From assembly GCA_025094145.1 (NCBI GenBank), contig JALLLS010000010.1:248001-312000 (forward strand): a DNA stretch of 64,000 nucleotides, written 5' to 3'. Under the pieces are notes generated by a model. The model did not search any database. It was not told the DNA's origin and was given only the letters and a program-made list of their open reading frames with translations. Both the position numbers and the translations under genes were made by a program. Each line of letters starts with the position of its first letter. Positions within the stretch are counted from its first letter, which is position 1. Origin of the DNA: Spinellus fusiger. Taxonomy: Eukaryota; Mucoromycota; Mucoromycetes; Mucorales; Phycomycetaceae. This document shows, in pieces, positions 26,451 through 41,751 of this stretch.

Positions 26451-28414
26451 ATGACAGCCACTATAAGTCAGCCAGTTCAGACGAATGCACCCTTAGACCC
26501 TACTGCAGATAGTGCCCAGTCAACAGTACCACAGGATGTTAGTATTATTTTTGTGCGTGAATACTACACCTTCTTGAGCAAGAAACCACAAAGAATCCAT
26601 GCCTTTTATAATAAGAACTCTCTTCTTATCAGGGGGGATGAGGGAGATGACGCTAAAACATACCGTGGTCAAGAGGTAACATAACTGTTCATGACTCTCT
26701 CTCTCTGACACTATCCAAGGAAATCAGACAAAAGATGGAGGACATGAATTACGAAAACTGTAAAGTACTTGTCACTCAGGTCGACAGTCAAATGTCAGCC
26801 AATGACGGCATTCTTATCCAAGTCCTAGGAGATATGTGCAATAGGGAGGGCCCCACACAAAAGTTCAGTCAGACATTTGTCCTAGCACCACAGCCCAAGG
26901 GATACTATATACTGAATGACATCTTCCGTTTCCTTAAAGAACAGGTGAATACGGAGAATCCTCTGTACAATGAGGAGGAGGATGACCAGTCTTTGCCAGA
27001 TACATTAGTCCAGGCCTCTTCCTCAGCACCAGTCACCTATGAACAACAGACAGAACACGTGGTCAACCCAGCAGAAGGGCCCAGAGATACACCAGAGATA
27101 AAGAAAGAGTGCAATGGAACTCACCCACCTGTGTCTGTTCCCGAGAGCCACCCACAACAGGAGCAGCCTATAAAAGAAGAGCCACAGAAGGAAAAGACAG
27201 CAACAGAAACACCTGCTGTGAATGGAACAGCAGCCAAGAAAGAAGTGGAGAATTTGGACATACCCAAACAAACAAAAGAACCCTACAAACCAGCCAAGAG
27301 AGAGACAAAAAAGGAAAACAAGAAAGAGCAGCAGCCAAAGCAAACGAATGAACCTGAGATTGAACAGTCACATAAGACAGAGCCCAAGACATGGGCCTCT
27401 TTAGCTTCAGTATCAAAGGCATCCCAGCAACTCACAAGCCAACAGTCTTCCATATCACCTCAGCCAGTCTCACCACAACCCACGGCCACACCACAGCCAG
27501 TACTCCCTCCAGCACACCCTCCAGTCCAACAAGCACAACAAGCACAACAGCATAAACCCTCATCACAGCCACCCTTCCTCTTAAGCACACCCATTCCCAC
27601 CCACAACGCCATTCAGCCACCAGTACAGCAAGTGCAGCTACCAGTACAGCAAGTACAACAGACATCACAGATTCATCATCATCAGCCAACACAGCATCCT
27701 CCTTCATCACAGCACCCACCACCTCGTCAGCATCAACAGAACCACCACCAGCAGAACCCTTCTACCCAACAACTCTCTCGTCCACACCAGCATCCACACC
27801 AGCATCCTCACCAGCATCCCCACCAGCATCAACCCAATCCTCACCAGCCTAACCCACAGAACCCACAACAGAACCCACAACAGAACCCACACTTCCAACA
27901 CCCACAACACTACCCACCCTACTCCCAACAGCCCTATGGTCAGCAGCCCTATGGTCAACAAGCACAACCCAACTACATGCAGCGTAAAGGTAAGCCAGAC
28001 ATCCCCTGTCTCCTTTCTCACTGTGTAGTGGACGAAACACAGATATTTGTCAAACACATTGGAGAGGGCATGACAGAACAGATGCTCCGTGAAGCCTTCT
28101 CCAAGTTTGGTGAGATCAAGTCTGTTAATATTATACCACAACGCAACAATGCATTTTTGGAATTTGTTTCTCCTGATTCTGTTCAAAAGGCATTGGCCCA
28201 GCATAAAGTAGAGGTTGGCGGAGGGTCTGTTCTAGCAGAAGAGCGTCGTTACAAGAACAATGTTTATGGAAGACCCCCTCCAAACAGTGGATCCTATGAC
28301 CGTCGCTATCCCTCTAACAACTCCAACCGCAGAGGAGGAGGAGGAGGAAGTGGAGGAAGTGGAAGTACACGTGGAGGAAGTACGGGTGGTAAATCAAGAG
28401 GTGGACCTAAATAG
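26451..28414 (+). CDS. G3BP/Nxt3-type NTF2-domain and RRM protein
   Basis: Stress-granule and deubiquitinase-cofactor family (G3BP in animals, nxt3 in fission yeast, Bre5 in yeast); cytoplasmic RNA binding. ATG 26451. The NTF2-like domain covers residues about 25-150 (FVREYYTFLSKKPQRIHAFY, then GDMCNREGPTQKFSQTFVL and YILNDIFRFLK), split by an intron at 26676-26724. A long Pro/Gln/His-rich disordered linker follows. The RRM starts at DETQIFVKHIGEGMTEQ with VNIIPQRNNAFLEF, and an RGG/Gly-rich tail ends at 28414. A GTAAGC...GTGTAG segment at 27990-28028 is 39 nt and in frame, so it is either a very short intron before the RRM or a retained linker. Confidence 0.92.
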
Positions 28415-28830
28415 ACCAATGAAGAAAGAAAGAAAGAAAAAAGAAAAAAAACCTTTGTCTATCTGTTCCTCTCTTTTTTTTATTTTTTAAAAAGAAAAGA
28501 AAAAAGAAAAAAGAAAAAAAGAAAAAATATTTGTATATTTGTATGAGTTTGTGTTGTGTTGAGTGTATCTTTACCCATTTTTCTTCTATAAGATCACTTG
28601 TGCTGATGGTAACTCCATATCAGAATAGAGAAAAAGAAAGAAAAAAGAACGCTTTAGATGTAAATACTGTATTTTGTGACACATCCACACATAGAAATCA
28701 AAAAGAGAGTGCACTTGAAGTGTGCTCTTACGCAGACGAGAAGAGATACAAGAGATACAAGAGAGAAAAAGAAAAAGAAAAAAAAAGAAAAAGAAAAAGG
28801 AGAGAGAATAGGTAATTGAGTAAAACTGCA
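28415..28830. other. Intergenic A-rich low-complexity region between convergent genes
   Basis: Poly-purine tracts (gaaaa)n at 28424-28530 and 28741-28810 between the ends of the G3BP-like and hexokinase-like genes. It likely holds both 3' UTRs. No gene seen. Confidence 0.5.
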
Positions 28831-30680
28831 CTACAGAACATCTTCTTGTGGTTGATCCATCTTCTCTGCCATCATAGCTACAATGGCTGCACCGACAATT
28901 CTTGAGTGCTTTACTACACCTACTGATAGTTTAGAGGCGACTTCATCTGGAATCAGTGCCTTTAGACTTTCGCAAACACGCGGGTGAAAAGAAGGATAAT
29001 CTTTGTAGACATTGCCACTGATAGCTATAGACATGTATTCGTGTGTATTTGTATGTATTTGTGTGTATTCGTGTGTATTCGTGTGTATTCGTGTGTATTA
29101 GTATATATTAGTATATGGAAAAAGAAAAAAGAAAAAAAGAGAATAGGTAAGTGGATCCACCCCCTTCATTCTTATTCTCTGTGCTTACATATTGCAAATC
29201 CCTCGTCACTGCCAAGAGCCACGCCACACTCTACCATGTGCTTTACAATACTGGCTGTGGCTGCTCCCAGGAGAACAGCCGCACGATGGCCCACCCACTC
29301 ACAGACTCGCTTTACAATCTCACGGTCGGCCAGAGTTGTCACACCCACCTTGCACATCTCCTCCAACACCACACGCGTGTCCTCCAAATGATCCCAGTCA
29401 TCGTCTGCCTCACACACATACATGTAGCTTGTATCAAAGTGATAGGGAAAACGCAAAAGACAGTCCTCGTCATCTACATCAAAGGACAGGACCTGCTGAT
29501 CCACAAGGCCTGTCAGCACTTGACGCACAATCTCACCCAGGTACATGCCCGTTGTCATTTTCTCAAAGGTATGAATGCCTTTGTTATTCGATTCCATGTC
29601 CAACTGCCGATCATACACTGACATGGGAAAATCATCGGACTGAAATGTGCACCATTCTGTATTAATAATCATGTCGGTTGTCTGTGAGAACTGCTGCTCT
29701 TTGGGATGTTGTGCCAGGAACTTTTGCATGTTGGACACCTTGTCATAGTAGGCGCAGTTGGTGCCTGCACAATGGACAATGCCGATGCGTGTGGAGGGGT
29801 GTTGGTAGGCATGGGCCAGCAGAGTGCATACAGTGTCTATTCTCCCGCCACCACCACCACCACCATCATCATCACCATCATCATCACCACCATCATCATC
29901 ATCAACACCTGTAGAAAAGAGAGAAAGCCACACCCCACTTACCATTGGCAAGAGCAACAATGTTGATGCCTAGTCCCTTTGCATGAAATCGAGAGTGGAA
30001 CAGAGCCACCACATCCGATCCAATGGCATTGGGAAACTCAAAGCCATGTTCAAGGGCAAGAATCGTGCCTCGGTTCAGACTCGTCTGTCTTACAGCAAAC
30101 CCAATGCTGATGGCCATGGAATAGACCGTCTGGTGTCCACTGCCAATCCTTCGTTGGAAATCAGACACACAGTCTGCCACATAATCAATGAGAATGCAAA
30201 TGTCATCGCCTGCTGTGAGGTGGTCTGGGATCTTGTACTGGTACTGGTTAATAGCGAGTTTGCCTCCTTCACCCTTGAGTTTGACCTGGCATACGTAGAT
30301 ATCCACCCCGCTGATCTCAAGGGCAAGGTAGGTGCCCTTTTCATTGCCAGAGGGATAGCCTAAGTGCATCGTACAATAGGTGAGGGGGAGGAGTGCAGCA
30401 CACCTTTACCTGTCACATAGGAGGGGATCATCTTGAGGTCGTTGCTACGTGAGGCGGGTGTGGTTGAGGGCGTGGCGAGGCCCGCCTTCATTTCCTTTTG
30501 GAAGCTGTGAACTATGTTGTTGAGGATGGTGTCTGACAATTGGAACTGTTCATACAGGTGGTTCATGGCCAATTGTTGGTGGGGTGAGCCGTAGCTTAAG
30601 TGGCTGGGTGGTGTGGTGGAGAGTGCGTCGGTGTCTGTCATGGGGTCACTGCTGGGCACGACTTCTGTATAGGCAGACAT
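28831..30680 (-). CDS. Divergent hexokinase-like protein, probably non-catalytic
   Basis: Two-lobed hexokinase fold. Exons run from ATG 30680 with introns at about 30363-30410, 29894-29942 and 29031-29190. Family landmarks are present: VTGYPSGNEKGTYLALE, HGFEFPNAIGSDVVALFH, INTEWCTF, FEKMTTGMYLGEIVRQVL, DTSYMYVCEADD, SGNVYKDYPSF and SRIVGAAIVAMM. Key positions deviate: the first ATP loop LDLGGTN is LEISGVD, the substrate Thr-Lys of WTKGF is Glu-His (LEHGF), and the catalytic NDTVGTL loop is split into AN, an Asp/Gly tract of about 27 residues, and DTVCTL. The second ATP loop is CAGTNCAY. A regulatory pseudo-hexokinase, as known in other fungi, is the likely reading. Confidence 0.85.
29838..29893 (-). 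repeat. Coding trinucleotide repeat (GAT/GGT)n in hexokinase-like gene
   Basis: On the minus strand this gives GVDDDDGGDDDGDDDGGG.. starting directly at the exon border, in frame, inside the catalytic loop of the hexokinase-like gene. Confidence 0.9.
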
Positions 30681-31515
30681 GGAAGAAGTATGTGTGGGTT
30701 GATGAGGTACGAGTGATGAAGGAAGGGTAAAGGAACAAAAAACAAAATAAAAAGAGAAAGCGGTAGAAAACGTGTTTTTATTTTATAGTTTATTCTCTCT
30801 TATTTCCTCTCTCTCTCTCTCTCTCTAATTCACTCTGTTATTTTCTCTGTTATTTTCTCTGTTATTTTCTCTGTTATTTTCTCTGTTATTTTCTCTTATT
30901 CTCTCTCTTATTCTCTCTCTTATTTTATTGCTGTGCTCGTGGGGGGAATGTTGGGGATGTATCTTTAATATCTTCTTTCTCTCCTTGTCTTTCTAGTGTG
31001 GAATCCCATTCATAGATCAATGAGTGGGTTGGGTGGGTGACAGAAGAGAGAATTATCGACTATAAAGGCAATACTATAGCACTAGACATATCCATAAAAG
31101 AATATCCTAGGTTGGGCTCTGTCGTTGAATAGAATTAGGGATGTCTATCTATAGACAAAGACTCCACTGTCATCCTGTCTATGCATGCCTCTTTCTTTTT
31201 CTTTTTTTCTTTTTCTTTTTCTTTTCTCACTACTGGCAGTGCTGCTAGTATTTATACTACTGCTATGGATGCCTAATACTGCCACTGCTGGTGTGTCTGA
31301 TATGACTATGATACACACTAATACTACTACCACTACCACTACTACTAACAACCAACAACCAACAACCACTACCATGACTACCCCTTTAGCGGTACTCTAA
31401 CCTCTAGGCATTGCTCACGTGCCTTGTTGAGCCATCACTAGAAAAGGAAATAAAAAAGATCCTGCTTTGTTTAAAAAGAGACGACTCTGTGCTAAGATAA
31501 AAGATAAAAATGGCG
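30681..31515. other. Intergenic region with TTATTTTCTCTG repeats
   Basis: Upstream of the hexokinase-like gene and downstream of the PacC gene. Contains (ct)n and five copies of gttattttctct at 30837-30896, and CTA/ACC-rich trinucleotide tracts at 31319-31382. No gene supported. Confidence 0.5.
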
Positions 31516-33956
31516 TCAAGTGAACACTGGGGCTTGACAGTGACTTGCATTGTGGAGTTTCTCTTTTAGTGTGAATCTGCTACGTGTGACTGCCTCCCAT
31601 AATTGATCAACAACATGCGCATGACGCAACCGCACTAGATCATCACTTTTCACTGTGACTTGCTCTTCTTCCTCTTCCTGTTCTTCCTGTTCTTCTTCTT
31701 TCCGTTCTTCCTCCTGTTCTTCGTCATCAGAATGCCCACAGTGCATATGCTTCAACATATCCACCAAGTCAGCATAGGGAGAGGAATTCGTTTGTAGTGC
31801 TGCATCCTCTTTCTCCTCCTCCTTTTCCAGCTCGTACGGAATGTCCAAAAGAAAAGACTGTGGCAGTGTAAGAGAGGGTGTCCACGCATGACTGTTCTGC
31901 TTCTCATGCAACAGACTGCCCTGTGTCCTAGTATCCTCCCCCACAAGCTCCTGTTGTGTCTTTAAAAGAGAACTGGGGTGTGTGTCTTGGTAGGCAGCAA
32001 ACACATTAAGGGCATGTAGAATGTCCTTTTTATTTTGGTAGCTTGTCCTTTTGGGAAGATACTGGTCCCTTTCTTGTTTGGAGGTCTCAAATACCTTCTG
32101 GGAGGGTCTCTGAGGGCTCTGGGTGCCCAGAGAGACATTGAAATCAATGGGATCAGAGAGAACACTGCCAATGGGATCCGAGAGATGGGACGGTAGAGGG
32201 AGGGGGTGGGAGGAGCCTACAGACGTCATGGAGGCCAATGAGTTGCTGTGGTGTGATGATTTGAGTTGTTGTGGCCGCCAGAACTGCGAGCTTACAGTCA
32301 ATCCATCTTCCACCGGGGATAGATAGGATAGCTCAGAGTAGGTATGTGTAGAGAGACTAGTTGCTGTTGGTGTTGCTGCTGTTGGTGGTGGTGCTGTTGC
32401 TAGGGTAGAAGTGGGCGTAAGATGAACTTCTTTACTCAGTTGATCCACATAGGAAGAGACGGAGGGATTGACATGAGAAACATAGGATGAAGGAGAGGTG
32501 GCCATGATGGGCTGGGGTGTATGCCAGGTCATTTCCGTGTCCTTCTCAGATGGCATAGGACTAGGACTAGGGTAAAGGAATCCATCAATGTCAGAAGTAG
32601 AGTGAGCTGTATAGGACACAGGCGCCTCTTCTACACCTTGTTCATCGACATGCGGGGATAGAATGTCAGGGTAAAGACAGGAACCTGTCTGTATATTGCT
32701 AGAGAGCTGCTCTAACCAGGGTTGCAGTGTATTGATGTCTTCTGGCTTTGTGGTTGGCAATGACCAGGCACTCTCTTGCTGCTTTACAAGTTGACTTAGG
32801 GATTCAAGGCGATGCTTCATGCCTAATAAGAGAAGAATAAGTCCCTTTTCTGTTTCCATGGCATGACTGTTACCTAAATCATAGCTGGGAGTGAATGTCT
32901 CGTCATACAGAACATTCTCCAATAAGGACTGAAGAGGATTGTGATCATGAACCGTCTGACTTTGTGCTGCGTCACTGTGGCTAATGTGACTTGCTGCTAT
33001 AGGAGGGGGAACAGCTCCACTTGTTCCTACCCAATTCTCGCTCTGTCTTTCTTCTCGACTGTTTTGGGCGGAGACAGTCTCAAGGCCATTGGTATCTATT
33101 TCACCATAAGAGGGTTAAAAACACAGGCCCCATATGTCTATGCTATTTTACAAACAGACAAACAGACAAACAAAAAAAACAAACAAAAAAACAAAAAGAA
33201 AGGGAGCTATCTGCTTACATGATTCATAGAAACTAAGCAGTGTATCCTCCGAGGTCTTTGTTGTGTCTGGCATCCCCAGAGCAGTGAGTGTTCCTGTTGT
33301 GCCCTCTCTGACCATGGCCATAGTAGAGAGAGGATGGCGGCGTCTTACTGCTTTATAGCCAGGCTGCTTGCTTCGGAGGGAGGCTATGAATTCCTCCAGA
33401 TTAACCAATAGAAACACACGAGAACCCACTTACACTTGTGCTCCAATGTGTGAATACGTTCATGCTTTTTCAAGTCTTGGGGGCGTTTGAACGATTTAGT
33501 GCATATCTATGAGACGTATTAGGTGTGAACAGGGCACACTTGGATAGAATGTATTACATTGCATGGATGTGCTATTTACAGCAGACGTAGTATCAAGAGT
33601 GGGCAAGAGTGGGCAAGAGTGGGCAAGAGTGGCATTGGTAGCAGCACCAGCAACAAAGGAGAATATAGACGTGAACAAAAACAAAAGATGAATATCCAGA
33701 TACATGAACAATTCTCTAAAGAGCAGTCCTAGAAGAATCACCTACATTTCAGGGGCAAGTGAACCCTTAAATGACTAATAAGATGGTCTCGCTTGGCTGC
33801 AGTGGCTTCACATTGACTCCAGTAGCACTTGAGACTTAGGTTGTTGGTGGATTTACGACCCACATGCATATCAGAAAGGTGCTCGAAAAGATCGTCTACG
33901 CTATTAAAAATGATATCACAGTCATTCCAAAGACAGGCGTTGCTGTGACGAGGCAT
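31516..33956 (-). CDS. pacC: PacC/Rim101 pH-responsive zinc-finger transcription factor
   Basis: Three C2H2 fingers match PacC. Finger 1 is [14 protein letters not shown], then [13 protein letters not shown] leads to finger 2 ([15 protein letters not shown]), then finger 3 [28 protein letters not shown] and [12 protein letters not shown] are family hallmarks. Exon 1 is 33956-33746; finger 3 needs a 14-nt microexon (33558-33571) before exon 3 at 33506. A further exon (..[18 protein letters not shown].., 33420-33240) and a long last exon (32940-31516) encode a Ser/Pro-rich region, an acidic Glu-rich stretch and a conserved-looking C-terminal helix. In other fungi, PacC is activated by proteolysis at alkaline pH; cleavage sites cannot be placed here. 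Confidence 0.9.
33558..33571 (-). other. pacC: 14-nt microexon of the PacC gene
   Basis: On the minus strand, AATAG|CACATCCATGCAAT|GTAATAC. Joining exon 1 (..CTG AAA T) to this and then to ATATGCACT gives LKSHPCNICTKSF in frame, which restores the Cys-x2-Cys of finger 3. No other combination of GT/AG sites I tried gives the motif. Confidence 0.75.
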
Positions 33957-35825
33957 AGAGACAAGAAAAGAGAGGAAATCAAAGAAAGAGGAGAAAGAGG
34001 AGAAAGAAGAGAATATTTAGCAGTGCCATGGGAGGGGAGAATACTTGTAGATAGGATGAGGGACTGTTAGAGACTCCGCACTATAAAGACAGTGAGGTGG
34101 CGTTGACTATGATCGTTGTCTTGAGTGGAAAGATGACGGACTTCTTTTGCTCGTTCATGTTATTGAACCATCCACCCAGTCCATCTATTATTGAAGACCC
34201 GATAAGAGAGAGAAAGAGAAAGGTAAGATGAATAATCCAATTGGATTCTCATACCAACACCAACAAAAATTGTTGTTTACAATGAGAAAAGAGAAACTCA
34301 ACTCAAGGGACTTTTGCTATTGATCTAGAATGGGTACAATAATAATAAAGTAAAGACTCAGCCCTATGAATCAGAAACATTGAAGAATATCTACAGAACA
34401 AAAAAACAAAAAACAAACTCAACAATCTAGCCTCATTCTGCTCAATACTATCTGTTATGGATTTAGACTACTGGTGTTCTTTTATAAGGGGAGCACATAC
34501 ATCAGCCATGCCTGTGGATAGGTGGCTAGGTGGCTAGGTTGGTGCAATGACCATGTCCTCTTTTCGAGAGTCCAATTCTTCAATGTGTATGGACTGATCA
34601 TTCCAGTAAAAATATTCCAGTAAGAATATTCCAGTAAGAATATCCCCGCAAAAGGACTGCCTCTAATGGGCATAAGCTTACCCGTGTCTATAGATGAGAC
34701 GAAAAGCTGTTCACCCGGGCAAAACATAATAATATGTGTTGGTAAGGTGTGATAGTGAAGATTTTCTTTTCCCTTCTCTCTCTCTTTCTAGGCAATTTAC
34801 TTTCGATCCCAATTTGTGGAAGATCAGTCTCAGTAGTGGAAGATCTGTTTTTCAGCTGTTTTTATGACTAAATATAATTAATTTATAGACATAAGATATT
34901 CTTAGTTAATCAGATAAGAGTGCATCTATCAACTGATTACTTGTCCAATAGAGAATGTATTCCAAGAGTAGAAGACTATGGGATTAATCTTCCTTTGGGT
35001 ATAAACATGTCTTGATCTCTATTCTATTGTCTGCCTTTATCTTTTATATATATATAAATATATACATATATTTTTCACATGTGTTGGATATTAGGCCAAG
35101 AAATGATAAGAGAAAGTTGCAATGAGATGAAATAAATAAACAATAAACAGTGCCTAGGAACATAACACAACTAATTTACAAAATAACACTAATAATTAGT
35201 CTTTATTTCATTCTTCTTAAAAAGGATAGTTATATATTGACTGGTCTCAAAATCCATGTTGGTTTTTATATCTATTTAAAACACAATTGATGGGATTGTT
35301 ATTTTATTTATTTATTTTTACAATAAAACAAGGTCAGCACCGTAGAACACACACACAGAGAGAGAACCCACTCGACCATTTATAAGTGTTATCTTTTGAT
35401 AGTACAGAGAATACATACAAAAATGCAATGCTATATGAATCCGAATTGTCGTTGTAATTCAATCGAAATTTCCATGGTATTCAGTCAACAAGCATGAAAT
35501 CCTCTCCTATGAAAAGTAGATGAGTTACTCTTGTTACATGGTGTTACCTGCAAGCCCCATTAGATGACATGGTATTTCACTATAAGAGGTCAAAAGCCGA
35601 ATCACTCTAGAAGATGCATGATTCAAAACAACAAGAAAACAGCCCGCTTGTGCTGCCACTCATGAGTTTTTTTTGTTTATTAAACAGTGAAAGAAAAGAC
35701 CTAATCTTTCTTCTTCTCTCCTTCCTATTTCTAAATCTATTGTTTGTTGATTTCTTGATCACTCAAATCAAGTACACACACACATATATATATATATATC
35801 TATATTTATAAATATACCCATTGAT
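33957..35825. promoter_or_regulatory. Divergent intergenic region, PacC and SDR genes
   Basis: About 1.9 kb, AT-rich, between two divergent start codons. A 15-base repeat (attccagtaagaat) lies at 34603-34643, and (ta)n tracts at 35047-35072 and 35783-35815. The 81-codon minus frame at 34482-34727 has no family resemblance. No gene supported. Confidence 0.4.
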
Positions 35826-37223
35826 ATGCAGATCAGAAACAAAACCATACTCGTTTATGGCGGCACTTCTGGTTAGCATTATTATATTTTATATTCTTCA
35901 CTTTAATCGCATCTTTAATATTGGACAATAGGCATTGGAAAAGAAGTAGTGCGATTACTAATAACTAAAGGGTAAGGCATGGCAAGGTGCATGAGTGAAT
36001 CCTTGGAGAGGATGAACTATCGTTTGTCTCATCGTATTCTTTTGTTTAGTGGCTTGGTTGGATTCACAGGAACTAATGTAGAAAAGGGAAATGCACTTGT
36101 GAAGCAGATAAGAGAAGAATGGAGGTATATTCACATCCATGATGAAATTTTAAAAAAAAAATTAGAAAGATCGTATCTAAGCTGTTCTTATTTCTATAGC
36201 CCTTCTGAAGCATTTCCTGAACCGCCAAGAGTTCTCTTCTATCCCTCTGATATCACAGACTGGACTCTACAGAAGAAAGTATATGAGGCAATTGAAGAAG
36301 AGTTTGGCCAGTCAGTAGACATTGTTATTGTTATAGCTGGCATGGTAGATTCTTCCAACATTATAGATGACACTGAGCAGGGTAAATAGGCGTGTACTAA
36401 AGGAAGGAATGGAGAATAAGAGAGGAGCTGACTGACTGGCTGGCTGACTGACTGACTGACTTAATTTATTAGATGGTATTTACAAAACAATCCAAGTCAA
36501 TCTCACAGCAGCTGCAAAGGCAAACCGGATAGCCATTCAACATTTCTTTAGAGAAAAGAAGCCAGGCTGTGTCATCAATACTTCTTCCATCTTTGGGTTT
36601 TGTGCAGCCCCTTTAGCACCTCTTTATGCAGCCACAAAACATGGTGTAAGTTCATGACTCTATCACTGCAATATAGTCTGTTCTGCTAAGATTCTTATTT
36701 ATTTATTTTCATTTTATTCTAGATTATTGGACTTACTAAAAGCTACGGGAATTTACTAAGAGAAACAGACATTAGGGTGAATGCAGTGTCTCCTCATTTT
36801 GTTGGTAAGTCTTCCGCCTTTATACATCTCTTTTCCTTTTCCTTTTCCTTTTCCTTTTCCTTTTCTCTCTCTCTCTCTCTCGTTTTATTAAAGGAAGAGG
36901 TTATTGTATTCTTGTTCTAGATACTCCGATGATCTCAGGTGAACCAAGAAAAGTAGCCAATAGTCTCGGAACAGTTTCTATGGACAGATGTACCAATGCC
37001 TATCTACAGTTGATTGAGGATGATTCAGCCAATGGTAAAGTGGAGGTGTGCTATGGAAAGTAGAAGCTCATCTTCTTATCTCTTAGGGAAAACACTGACA
37101 GTTTCTTCCCAAGGAACCCATTTTGAACCTTGTTATTCAGATGATACGTATGAAGTACTGGATCATCTGTGTGAGAAACGTAGGAAGTGGGCGTTGGATA
37201 GGCTTTTGGACTATTTTGCTTAA
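35826..37223 (+). CDS. Short-chain dehydrogenase/reductase (15-PGDH-like)
   Basis: NAD(P)-dependent oxidoreductase with a Rossmann fold; the substrate is unknown. ATG 35826. Joined exons give MQIRNKTILVYGGTSGIGKE (cofactor loop; first Gly position is YGGTSG rather than TGG), then GGLVGFTGTNVEKGN, FYPSDITDW, DIVIVIAGM, INTSSIFGF (catalytic Ser), LYAATKHG (catalytic Tyr-x3-Lys), IIGLTKSYGNLL and IRVNAVSPHFVDTPM. Six or seven introns of about 45-90 nt carry clean GT-AG ends; two hold (ctga)n and (cctttt)n tracts. The asparagine of the catalytic tetrad appears as the expected Asn before the Ser segment (QVNLTA). Length of about 270 residues is normal for the family. Confidence 0.88.
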
Positions 37224-37349
37224 ATATAATCCAGGACCATAAATACCCACCATGTCTTTGGAATAAACACAATGTATTTTCTATTATAACAGCATCCGTA
37301 GAGTCTAATCCTGTTGTACCATCTTAATAAAGAGTGAAGGAAAGAGAAA

Positions 37350-37460
37350 CAAGTGTGTGTGTGTGTGTGTGTGTGTTTTGATAATAGACAATAGACAATG
37401 GACAATAGACAATGGACAATAGACAATGGACAATAGACAATGGACAATGGACAATAGATA
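37350..37460. repeat. (GT)n and GACAATG/GACAATA tandem repeat
   Basis: A (gt)13 tract is followed by about ten heptamers (acaatag/acaatgg). It lies between the convergent 3' ends of the SDR and UPF1 genes. Confidence 0.9.
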
Positions 37461-37540
37461 ATACTTAGCACTTAACACTTAACAAATAATCATTGTTTAA
37501 GAAACTATAAAGATAAAAGACCCTTTTTTATTTTATTTAA

Positions 37541-41124
<3,584 letters not shown>

Positions 41125-41751
41125 GCTTTGGTGTAGATAGAGAATAGCTTGACTAAAGTACAGCAGAAAGAAATGAACAAAAATAGATTCGTATGACGTA
41201 GCCAAACGCCTCTCCGCGTGAGGGGGTGAGTTGTGTGGGTGGGTGGGTGGGTGAGTGGGACTGCTGATAGGAGCATCAACATTGAATGACGAATGCAGGT
41301 GACTCTCACTGGGCTATTCCTATCAGGTGACTTGCTCAGGAGAGATCAGAGGCAGGCAGACAGACAGACAGAGAGACAGAGAGACAGAGAGAGAAAAGGA
41401 GAGAAAGAGAAATATGAGACGAGACGAGAAGAGAGGAAGCAGTGAGCATTCAATAGCCGCAGAGTCACGGGAACCTATCTTTTACCCACCCACTTTGTCC
41501 ATGGCTCTGTTGGCTAGGTCCACCCGCCCTAAAGCCCCACACCACCACCAACCCTTTCTAGTCTAGGAAGTTGTTCTCTTTTTCTTCTTCTTCTTTCTCT
41601 TCTTCTTGTCTCATTTCCCATTGTCTGTTCTTTCTTTCTTTCTATTTCTATTCTTCTTATTTTCCTCCCTTTGAACTGTCTGGTATAGTATCTCCTGTCG
41701 ATAGGACTGTCCTTTTTATTGATCTATATTAGCAAAGTCCATTGGTAAAGA
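41125..41751. promoter_or_regulatory. Divergent intergenic region, UPF1 and Uls1-like genes
   Basis: About 630 bases with (gtgg)n at 41235-41257, (gacagaga)n at 41356-41410 and C/T-rich tracts at 41580-41670 before the next start codon. Inferred shared promoter; no coding signal. Confidence 0.45.

Noticed and set aside
27023..28204. Several long frames opposite the G3BP-like gene
   Set aside because: They are shadows of the Pro/Gln/His-rich coding repeats on the plus strand.
29192..29966. Plus-strand frames over the hexokinase-like gene, including a His-rich one
   Set aside because: Antisense shadows of the hexokinase exons and the GAT/GGT repeat.
34482..34727. 81-codon minus-strand frame
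   Set aside because: No family resemblance, contains a local tandem repeat, and has no clear promoter or splice context.
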